From: Phoronis australis
Lineage: Eukaryota; Phoronida; Phoronidae
Reading direction: 5' to 3'
DNA length: 64,000 nt
NCBI GenBank assembly: GCA_002633005.1
Contig: NMRA01000059.1
Span: 709,150 to 773,149 of the forward strand
The notes beneath the pieces are model-generated. The model ran no database searches. It worked only from the letters and a program-made list of their open reading frames with translations, and was not told where the DNA came from. Shown in pieces: positions 47,618-57,607 of this stretch (its first letter is position 1; every line of letters starts with the position of its first letter). A program made the position numbers and the translations under genes.

Positions 47618-48206
47618 CTACAATCAAACGAACCATACCTGGGCGCAGTTGCATAGAGGTTATATGCTGTATAGACCCTAATCACGCCGACAGGAGGCGC
47701 GTTCCAAAACGAGGCTCGCTACGATAGCTCTGGTGGCTTATTCGCGTAGTTGTACTCCGCGTTGCTCGAACAGCTAGAAAAAATACGGACACTCTGTTTT
47801 ACAATCCCTAAGGACGTTGGGATTCGGAAGCGTTGGGTCCTTGCCATACGCCGCGACGAAGGAAAATATGTCCGTGTAAAATTTATTACTGTTTTCGAAT
47901 CATAATTTGTCGCATCTCGGACTGGATGCCGATAGCAACGAGGACAGGAGAATCTTCGGCCAGCCAGGCTGTGTTTTCATGACTATGGGTTGAAAAGCGA
48001 TGCATTTTTCTTTACAAAAATGACAGGGCCCTCAATCCCTCAATTTTGGGTCCAAATATCGGCCCTATTCCCCTCTCAAAGAATTGAAAAATCACGCGAA
48101 ATTCCCGGCCCCGAGGCCTAAAAATACCCTTTGTGATTGAAAATTTCTCTCCAACGGTTCAAATCACCTGTGACCACAGAGGTGACAATTTGAAAAAGCA
48201 CAAAAT

Positions 48207-48519
48207 CATAGGCAGATTTAGGGGGGCAGGGGCCGCCCCCCCCCCTTGACTCAAGCAAAATAAACCAGCAAAACGTGAAGCCGGGAGGATCGAAACTTGT
48301 ACTGAGTTCGAGCTAGGACCGGTAGCGGACGAGAGGGGGAAAACACGTTCCGTTTTATTTATTTTTAGTCCAACGACAGATTTCCTGAGCAGAAGGTATA
48401 CATCCTCGGCGCCCGCAACTTCCGGGCCGCCTGCGTGCATACAATCGCGCTTTGCCCGCTTCTCCGAGGATGTCGCCCCCCCATCACTAGGCGTATATGG
48501 TATCCTAGATCAGCCACTG
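48207..48519. mobile_element. hAT-like non-autonomous element, copy 2 (313 bp)
   Basis: Ends CATAGGCAGATTTAGG and the reverse complement CAGTGGCTGATCTAGG, flanked by AAAAT on both sides (48202-48206 and 48520-48524). Interior homologous to the element at 9014. Confidence 0.75.
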
Positions 48520-48750
48520 AAAATGCTACTTGAGACAGAGCTATGAGAGCTTGCAAAAGGGCGGGGTACTATTGAAGGTGATCGGGAGGTCACTAGTTTT
48601 CACTGACCCGTCACTCGGCGAAACGTTCCCCTCTCAGAAGGCCGCACACACATGAGGCACCTTTCCCCTCGGATATGAACGAGGCCTCTGAAGAAACACG
48701 ATAACTATGCTTGTTCCAGGGGGGATCCAGGACTTTGAGTTGGGGGGGGG

Positions 48751-49124
48751 NNNNNNNNNNNNNNNNNNNNNNNNNNNNNNNNNNNNNNNNNNNNNNNNNN
48801 NNNNNNNNNNNNNNNNNNNNNNNNNNNNNNNNNNNNNNNNNNNNNNNNNNNNNNNNNNNNNNNNNNNNNNNNNNNNNNNNNNNNNNNNNNNNNNNNNNNN
48901 NNNNNNNNNNNNNNNNNNNNNNNNNNNNNNNNNNNNNNNNNNNNNNNNNNNNNNNNNNNNNNNNNNNNNNNNNNNNNNNNNNNNNNNNNNNNNNNNNNNN
49001 NNNNNNNNNNNNNNNNNNNNNNNNNNNNNNNNNNNNNNNNNNNNNNNNNNNNNNNNNNNNNNNNNNNNNNNNNNNNNNNNNNNNNNNNNNNNNNNNNNNN
49101 NNNNNNNNNNNNNNNNNNNNNNNN
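48751..49124. other. assembly gap (374 N)
   Basis: Run of N between a G homopolymer and an AT dinucleotide run; any reading frame through it is meaningless. Confidence 1.
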
Positions 49125-50690
49125 ATATATATTTAATAACATCAAGTATTATTTCAGATCAATGACAAATCAATTGTTAGTCCCGATAGTGCCTACCTCA
49201 CCAGGACCTAGGCTATGCTTGAAGCTAATAGGCCTACTCTTGATCAACAAATTAAACCAGATGAGACTAATTGCACATGACAGCAAAATGCTATGAGCCA
49301 CCACTGTCGAATATATCTTCAAGTCGTCAACAATACGACCAGATGACCTGGTTCGTGTAGAAAGCATTTTTATCAAGAATTTATTAGAAGAAACGTAACC
49401 CTGCATTCAGCATGATACCTAATCCGTAACACTACGATCGCCGCAATTTGGTCATGTTTACTTTTCATGTTTCGAACCTAGTTTTCCGGAAAAAACCTAT
49501 ATCCTTAAGTCAGACAACTCTTTGGTGCATTGACTTGTTCTTTAACTTTAGTTTTGAACGTCTCTGTGGTTAATTATTGACACATTGTATAAAATTTAAT
49601 ATTCAGGTTGGACTCCAAACACCGGCCATTTAACTCACGCAATGTAAATTGCCGCTTAGTTTATCGCAGTGAGCCTCGCTTTGGATTTTAATGTCCGCCG
49701 CGTGAATAGAGTCTATAGCAACAACGACGTCCCATTATCACGCGCCACGCTGTTATTGTTGAAAAATTCACCTGGCGTCAACACTCAAACTCATCCAGTG
49801 GATAACTTTGGTGTTTTATGCAACCCAGCCCTGAAGTTGTTTAGCTCTGACTCACGTGAATGGTTAATAATTGAAATCGTGAATGAATTGCGGGATGCAG
49901 TATTGCAATTTCAAAATCTGATTTATAACAAATGAGAGAAATATCGCAAGAGGAATGTTGATAAACAAAGTGCACTTAGTTTTGCTAAATGTTCTAGAGA
50001 GCAAACATACATGTATATGTTTCTTTTTTATGGTTACAAGCCGTCAAATTACTACAATTGGTAGTAATAATAACACATTTGAACACAACTAACGTTTCTA
50101 TGAAAATTTATTAGTATTAAAAAGACCACTAGGTAGCACATAATACCTAGCACCTGCTCAAAATGAAAAAAAACCTTCTTGCCTTCTCTGCAAAATTTCT
50201 TGAAAATCTATGCACGAACTACAAAAATGAAGAACTGAATTGTCACAATGAGGCAAAGCAGTTGTCGGATCCGCCCGAAAGAATTAAGTCATCAGTTTAT
50301 AATTTCATAGGCATGCGCTTGTCATATTCACAAATATCCAGTCAGAGGTCAAGGAGATATAGGTATGGATGCAAAAACATGTGCCAGAAGGGGCGCCGCA
50401 GTAGCTGGACCCGTTCAAAAACCAACATCAGCTATCCTGTTGTCAGTTGGAAAAAATTGCGCATTAATGGATAGACAGGCAGAAGTCCAAAACATACTCC
50501 AAATGTTAAAAGTGGCCACTAAATAGAGCAGAAAACGTCTAATCCGTCTGAAAAAGAGTTTTTGTTCACTTAATGTACATTAATTTGCCAAATTTCATGA
50601 AATTCTGTCACGCAATTCCCACGATACAGAGAAACACGTTAAAATATACAATTACCACCAAGGCGGTGGTCGCACTTTGGGATCTGAAGT
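49125..50690. other. intron sequence, nothing recognised
   Basis: Part of the intron between exons 7 and 8 of the large gene. Only short unsupported open frames are present. Confidence 0.5.
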
Positions 50691-50691
50691 T

Positions 50692-51060
50692 GCCGTAGCA
50701 GGGATACCGTAGAATCATACGCACGAACCACCAACGAACCCAAGAATCATGCGAACAAAAATCATGGACACGCACCACAAAAATCATACCCAAGTGCATC
50801 GAATCACACGCCCGAACACTTTTTTGGCTAGCCAGGCGGTTCGTGGGTATGATTGGGATGCTCGTGCGCATGATTTGTGTTCATATGTGTGATTTGTACG
50901 CAAGAGTTTGTTCGTATGCATGATTTTTGGGATCGTAAGCTTAATTCATGGTTTCGTAAACTTAATTCATGGTTTCGTATGCATGATTCATAGGTTCATA
51001 GGCGGTTCATGCGTAAGATCCATGCTTGTGCGTATGATTCTATGATACCCCTGCGTTGGC
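50692..51060. mobile_element. foldback element of ATCATGC-like words
   Basis: The left end (GTAGCAGGGATACCGTAGAA) and right end (TTCTATGATACCCCTGCG) are inverted repeats, extending through ATCATACGCAC. The interior is a mesh of short inverted words (ATCATGCG / CGCATGAT / GGTTCGT). No coding capacity. Confidence 0.65.
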
Positions 51061-52230
51061 TTACTCGTCAAATGTGATTTTAGTTTTCTGTTGCTCAACT
51101 CGCACCCTCAGTTTCAGACAGTGCTGTTCTCACGCTTGCTAAACCCCAAGGTCAACTAACACCCACTAACAGAGCAGTAACAAAACAAACGAAAAGCGCT
51201 CAGAGCCTGTCAACTACCGTCACCCTCTGCCTATCTCGTTTAATCCACAGGCACTCGAAATATAGAACTCTCGAACAACGCCCCTTATACAGACGAGTGA
51301 ATGAAATTCGGCCAAGTGAGATTTAAGCGTCTAAGGTTTGCTTGTCGGCTCTTCACGACAATGGGGACATATCGTCTGCAGTCCACATTCGTAGGAACAC
51401 AACTGGAAAATCTCATTAAGATTAAGAGTTTAGGAGATACCGCAGCGGACGCTCAACGTCGGACGCCCAGACATAGATAAAAGCAAAATGCACCCACATA
51501 TGTAGAATGTGGCAAACGTGGGTGCATAAAAATGTAAGTATCAAATGACTCAAATATATNGATTTGTACGCAAGAGTTTGTTCGTATGCATGATTTTTGG
51601 GATCGTAAGCTTAATTCATGGTTTCGTAAGCTTAATTCATGGTTTCGTATGCATGATTCATAGGTTCATAGGCGGTTCATGCGTAAGATCCATGCTTGTG
51701 CGTATGATTCTATGATACCCTTGCGTTGGCTTACTCGTCAAATGTGATTTTAGTTTTCTGTTGCTCAACTCGCACCCTCAGTTTCAGACAGTGCCGTTCT
51801 CACGCTTGCTAAACCCCAAGGTCAACTAACACCCCACTAACAGAGCAGTAACAAAACCAACGAAAAGCGCTCAGAGCCTGTCAACTACCGTCACCCTCTG
51901 CCTATCTCGTTTAATCCACAGGCACTCGAAATATAGTACTCTCGAACAACGCCCCTTATACAGACGAGTGAATGAAATTCGGCCAAGTGAGATTTAAGCG
52001 TCTAAGGTTTGCTTGTCGGCTCTTCACGACAATGGGGACATATCGTCTGCAGTCCACATTCGTAGGAACACAACTGGAAAATCTCATTAAGATTAAGAGT
52101 TTAGGAGATACCGCAGCGGACGCTCAACGTCGGACGCCCAGACATAGATAAAAGCAAAATGCACCCACATATATATAATGTGGCAAACGTGGGTGCATAA
52201 AAATGTAAGTGTCAAATGACTCAAATATAT
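50891..52230. repeat. 669-bp direct duplication around a single N (unmerged contig overlap)
   Basis: 50,891-51,559 and 51,561-52,230 are the same sequence with about eight to ten differences. The first copy ends exactly at the N (51560) and the second begins exactly after it, as expected when two contig ends that overlap were not merged. Confidence 0.85.
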
Positions 52231-52353
52231 CATTAACGTGGCGCGCCTTCCAGTATCAAAGGCCCGGCACATTTCGCAACTCCAAACTGAATTTCCTATT
52301 GCTTTTCCCAAAATTTGAAAGGACTGACTTTTTGTTAGCATTTCAAAACTCAC

Positions 52354-53042
52354 CGATCCCACCATGGAAGGGGGCGTTGTGTCAATGATGATGCCATCAG
52401 ATTCAACAGCGGTGGACAGTTGCGCCTTATTAATGGCCGTCACTTTAACAGTGTACCGAGCTCCGTTCTGTAAAACCAGCGACCGCGACACATCGAACAA
52501 TTCAGTCGGCGAGGAAGGAGTCAGAATTTCTTCGTCTTCGCTCCTCGGCCAGGCTCTTGTCTTCGTGCCGTGATAATCCATGTACATAGACAGCCTATAT
52601 TCTGTTATGCCGGATTCAGGATCAGAGAAACTCCATTTGGCATACAGGACGTCGCTTTGTGTTTGGTATTTATTTCCGTTGGCACTGTCCCTCAAATAAT
52701 TCAGTGAAGGGGGAGTCAGGTCAACAATATACCCATTTGTCGTAGTAGAAGTCACTGACCCTGCTCCGTTGCGCGCGTCAACTTTGACTTTTACTCGATC
52801 TCCGGTTTCAAACGCGAATGTGTGTCTCTCGAAGGTTTGTATTTGGCCGTTGTCAAACGTTCCACTGGGAACATTGTTGACTATCACCGTGATGTCATAT
52901 CTTGCGATACCACTTTCTGGATCGGTAAATCCACCGTAATAAGCGGACGATTCTGCTTCTTTATGGGTAAACTCCACATCCTTTCCCTGTATCAAGCCGT
53001 CCTTTGCCCATCCTTGAATTGGAGGTGTGATGTCGACCAGGA
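52354..53042 (-). CDS. large modular protein, exon 7: two and a half FN3-like modules
   Basis: Acceptor AAATTCCAG, donor TCG|GTGAGT; phase 1 in, phase 0 out. Three linkers (VDITPP, VDLTPP, IDTTPP) space two full modules with FTDPESGIARYDI and FSDPESGITEYRL cores. The open frame past 52354 toward 52093 is intron. Confidence 0.8.
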
Positions 53043-53902
53043 CTGGAATTTCACGAAAATTAAGATTTCATGATCGTGTCATAAATCACTTAGAATTCAT
53101 AGCGCCGGAAAATTATAAATCTTTTCTGGACTTACTTGAGGTCTGAAAGCAACGTTTCGTCGGTAACTGTCTCGTACATGTACATCAAGCTTCTGAAACG
53201 CCGACTTGCTGAAGTGGTGCCACTTAAGACACAAACCATGGGAAACTTTTAACAACAAACAACCCCATGCATGTGATTGCGAGATTAGAGATCACGATAC
53301 TAAGTATGGCTGAATCTTGAAAAGCTTGGCAGTATCCGACGAACCATAGCGTTTACTTAATTAACATACAGTCGAAATGCGGAGGCTGAGACATGGCCTA
53401 AATAGGTCCATCCCGAAATACTTCTGCGCCCTATTTGGTTCTACCGTATTTGTCCACAAGACGGCGTCAGTAGCTGCAGTCATGCTAATAGCTACGCCAC
53501 AGCACAGGCTTGATATCTCGTATTCTCTCGCTAGAACAATTTTGTTTATGAGTTGCAATGCCGACATCCACAATTGACAAACTTAAGCTAGGGCGCGATA
53601 TAGGTTTGTGTCTTCGTCTCAGGTCAGAATCATTCAGGGACCCAACTTTTTTGGAGGGTAGGTAAATCATACAAGGGTTTTTTTCTACCTTCTTGAACAA
53701 ATATTGTTCAAGTCGAGAAACTGTTACTATTGGTGGAACATAGGAACATGTGGGAGTGTCTGAGAAGAGTTTGTAAAACGACAGTGAATCTATTTTTCTA
53801 AGAAGACAAATGTTCACATAGTAGATTAACAATATATTTTGGTCCCAGGATTTTAAAAGTCAGTCGAACTTAGTAAGGGTAAGCAGGATACGCTCTACAA
53901 AC

Positions 53903-54087
53903 CTCCGTCCGACGTAGCATTCACAGACTTTTTATCTGTACCCCGGTTGTATGCAATTACAGTCAGAAAGTACATGGTGTTGTGCTGAAGCGGTCGCGTC
54001 TCACAGAAAGATTTGGTATTGTGATTCACGGTTGAGGACGTGAGCGAAGAGTTTGGAGCAGGGTGTTCGCCGAAAAACACTTCGTAG
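53903..54087 (-). CDS. large modular protein, exon 6
   Basis: Acceptor TTTCTTTCCTGCAG, donor G|GTTTGT; phase 2 in, phase 1 out. It forms the second half of a module: SLTSSTVNHN, then the strand TMYFLTVIAYNRG and NATSDG, which leads into VLVDITPP of the next exon. Confidence 0.75.
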
Positions 54088-54849
54088 CTGCAGGAAAGAA
54101 ATAAGGTATTTAGACTTTTGTAAAGAAATTGCTGAAATTACCAAGGTAGTTCGTTTGACTCAAGTTCGGTTCCCGCCGTGATGCAAGTACATGTACAAGG
54201 CTATATCTCATGTGTGAGGCGGCTCCTGTTTTATATTTTGAAGAAATAAGTTTGAACAAGATGCTCAACGCTAATTCGATATAATTATGTAGTAAGTGAT
54301 AAGAAGGGGTCCATTTTGAAGCTGGTCAAAAACAATAGAGGGCGCCTTTCAAAATGAGCTCTCATAGGAGTGAGATTCGCTGGAGCTGAATTGACTGGAA
54401 CCAGCTGCCGTCCTTCAATCAATTATGCGTTATAACATTGTCATAATAGCCCAAAAATACAACAAAACAAGGAACAGACCTTAAAGTTATAATGTACAAT
54501 AAAATACCATACACTACAACACACTAAGAGTGACAAACAAACTGGCTGACATACAAACCAAAATAAGGGTTACAAATAAAGCAAAGGAATTAATGAAAAT
54601 AAACTAGAAGAGGACAATTAATGAAAGGAAGGCACGAAAACGAGATTAACACGAACAAATTTACATTTAGTGTACCACACAGCAGTCAGTTAAAACGACT
54701 AAACCTGCCTCCCGTCACAAAACGCATCTTCGGTGCTTCGACCACATTTCGTTATGGAAATGGTTTCAATTTGTTTTTTGTCAAAAAAGGCGGGATTTAT
54801 GGACTTCGAAAGAAATGCTAATTACTCTATACCAGTAGCCAAAAGTTGA

Positions 54850-55155
54850 CATGTCATGCTTATTACTTGTCATTGCTTGTCATTACTTGTCGTGCTTATT
54901 ACTTGTCATTGCTTGTCATTACTTGTCGTGCTTATTACTTGTCATTGCTTGTCATTACTTGTCGTGCTTATTACTTGTCATTGCTTGTCATTACTCGTCG
55001 TGCTTATTACTTGTCATTGCTTGTCATTACTCGTCATGCTTATTACTTGTCATTGCTTGTCATTACTCGTCGTGCTTATTACTTGTCATTGCTTGTCATT
55101 ACTCGTCGTGCTTATTACTTGTCATTGCTTGTCATTACTTGTCGTGCTTATTACT
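54850..55155. repeat. 36-bp tandem repeat, about 8.5 copies
   Basis: Unit GTGCTTATTACTTGTCATTG plus CTTGTCATTACTTGTC, nearly perfect (ACTTGTC/ACTCGTC variants). TCTATACCAGTA and AAGTTGA…TGTCATGC occur on both sides, so the array expanded inside a duplicated flank. It is in the intron between exons 5 and 6. Confidence 0.95.
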
Positions 55156-55390
55156 CTATACCAGTATCTAGAAGTTGAGTTGTCATGCTATCGCATTTTA
55201 ATCGACGAATACGGTGTCGAGCTATAACGAAAGTCGGCAAGATCAAAATTCACTTTTCATCTGCAAGGGAACAAGTTGGTATCTTCGACAGAAGGTAGAT
55301 TTATACCAGCTTAAAATATATGTATTTGCAGCGGATAGCATTTTCTTACGAACAACTACCAGCCTGATTTCTTTCAACGTTTCCACTTAC

Positions 55391-55571
55391 CTTCCAATAC
55401 CAGAATCCTTGTCGTAAAAGTCTTTCCAGAATCCACACAACGTGGTGTTGTCAGATTGATACTTAATATCAACGTTATGGACTGCTTGACCATCACTGAC
55501 CACGCCAGCTGTAGGGGGCGTTCGGTCGATCATTATTGGATAAGGAGAATGGCCGGCCGAAAAGAGATCGA
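55391..55571 (-). CDS. large modular protein, exon 5
   Basis: Acceptor TTTATGCAG, donor AG|GTAAGT; phase 1 in, phase 2 out. It carries the linker IDRTPPTAGVV and the core FWKDFYDKDSGIG. The next exon continues S-YEVFFGEHP in frame. Confidence 0.75.
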
Positions 55572-56007
55572 CTGCATAAACAATAAACAAACACGTTTAA
55601 ATCAAGTAAAGAGACACCAGTAAATAATGTAAACTTCACTCCATATCATTTCGCAAAATCAATTAAAACTTTGGTAAGGATATACCGTCGGATTTAGGCG
55701 GAACAAACAAAGTTTTTACAGTAAAATGTGCGCGGGGTCCTCCAAACACAATGGCGGTGGCGCTTTTCTGGCAGTGTGCATAGGAGTCCTCCCGTGTGGT
55801 AAGTGATATCCTTCGTATAGGCCTTCACGGTTTGACTTCAAGTGGGCTTTGTGTATTTTTGTTATCACTGCTTTTTTAAATTGCCAGTGATAGTATCCGG
55901 TTGTCAAGTGAAGAATGTTATTATTTCGTTTCATTATTTATGGGGATATTGTGACAGAAAAAGCTGGTATAGCCAACAATACCAACATGTACACTGCCAA
56001 GAAAACC

Positions 56008-56995
56008 CATAGGCGGATTTAGCCCCCCCCCCCTTTGCTGCCGCAAAAAAAATAAAACAGCAAGAGCGTAGGGAAATGTTGAGTCTATTAGTTAACCCCG
56101 GTAATTAAAATCATACGGCTGAAAATATTTAAATGTGTGCAGTTTTAGTGTTGGGGGGAGGCTCAGATCCAATTTCAAGTGTCAAATTCGGAATACGGCG
56201 CAGTCCTAACGGAACTATGGCTAAGTATAGTCTCTCCCGCGATATCCCAGGCGACCGGCAGTGGCGCTAGGCACTACGACTCCGTTTCCGTCGTCTGCTC
56301 CACTGTGCAATGAAGAAAATTACTTCATATTTTAAAGGAAATGGAATCTGAGTGATGATGAAAAAACAGAAGCTGCTGGTAAGACGTGAATTTTAATCGA
56401 AGCCTAAGTGAATCACTCAGAAACTCATAATTCTCTCTTTGTCAAACCTTAACTTAAGACGGTTTCCAAAATAATCGCGTCATTATTGCCAACACAAAAA
56501 AAACGGATTTGGTCTTTTGGGCAATTGAAGACTATTCTAAATACAATAAATTTGTTACGACACTGATTGCACAAAATATAAAACATGTAATAAGCATTAC
56601 AAAAAGAAGGAGGTTTCGCGCGCAAACGCTGTGGACCATAAACAAGTAGGTAGTCTGTTAGTATCAAATTTGATGGTAAAGCGTGGTGGTGCAGTGGTAA
56701 AGCACGCGCGATCTATCCGCCATGTTGTGAGTTCGAGTCTGTGGTGTTTGCAGTTTTGCCTGTTTGACACTTTCTCCGTGTTTTCTTGCCTTTTTTCTTG
56801 GATAATACTTCGGGAATCAAAGAAAATACTTGATTTTTAGAGGAAAAACAGAAAACTTTCCTGGGCGGGAGGAGGGCAACCCCTCCTCCCGACCTCTCCC
56901 CATTCGCTGTTCTGCGCAGCAACAATTATGCTTTGAGTAAATGCTTACAGACAAAATTGTTCGTCCCCCCTTGTGACATCCTAGATCCGCCACTG
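56008..56995. mobile_element. hAT-like non-autonomous element, copy 3 (988 bp)
   Basis: Ends CATAGGCGGATTTAG and the reverse complement CAGTGGCGGATCTAGG, flanked by AAACC on both sides (56003-56007 and 56996-57000). Longer than the other two and contains a SINE-like fragment. Confidence 0.75.
56675..56745 (+). repeat. tRNA-derived SINE-like fragment inside hAT-like element
   Basis: GTGGTGCAGTGGTAAAGCAC (A box) and GTGAGTTCGAGTCTG (B box) at tRNA spacing; stems do not close into a functional tRNA. Confidence 0.5.
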
Positions 56996-57073
56996 AAACC
57001 CTTGTTGTTCTTACACCGAATTAGGCTTTCGGCAAGTTTACTTTAGACGCAGGTTGAAGTTGCATGAACTCAC

Positions 57074-57607
57074 CATGATTAAGCGGTCTCAACCGAATCC
57101 AGGCTGGGACACCATCTTGAAGGCCTATCTGCTCTGTTACAATATTGGTATTCTCTTTCTCGATATGCTCAAACTCGTAATACGGTCTCAACTTGACGTC
57201 GTATTTTGTCAAACCAAGGCCAAAGTCGACTCGTGCAATGCCAGACAGCGAATCGGACACATTGTAAAAACAAAGGAGGAAATCGAAATCTTCGTCGTAA
57301 GTGAATGGACCAATGGAGTGAATGTCAGGAGGTGTTGTGTCTATAGTTAACGGAGCCGAGTGGCAGACCGTGGTAACCAAGGCACCGCCGTAGATAACGT
57401 TGTTCAACGCCTGAACACTGGTATACACTGGTCCATCTTTCAGTAGGAGTCCATCGACAAGGCCGTTATGCGTCCAGAATTCTGCTCCAGCAAGATGTGC
57501 GTGGGGGTCGTCATAAGGGTCGATGTCGGTTCCACATGGCGCTGACCCAACTGCCCAAGTATAGCCATATATATCGGTTTCGTTGTCTCTAAAACCGTCC
57601 CAGTTTG
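57074..57607 (-). CDS. large modular protein, exon 4: two FN3-like modules
   Basis: Acceptor TTATTTTCAG, donor G|GTGAGT; phase 1 in and out. It begins with NWDGFRDNETDIYGYTWAVG, the W-x-x-F-x-D signature of these modules, and includes IDTTPPDIHSIG followed by SLSGIARVDFGLG, the ESGI-type core of the next module. Confidence 0.75.

Noticed and set aside
48705-49165. Open frames across the N run
   Set aside because: Open only because N codons cannot be stops.
50163-50474. 103-codon plus-strand frame
   Set aside because: No domain, no start context, intronic and unsupported by a second copy.
52093-52353. Continuation of the exon 7 frame with a hydrophobic C-terminus
   Set aside because: It follows a good donor (TCG|GTGAGT at 52354) and the next exon at 47617 joins in phase; the extension also lies partly in the unmerged contig overlap.
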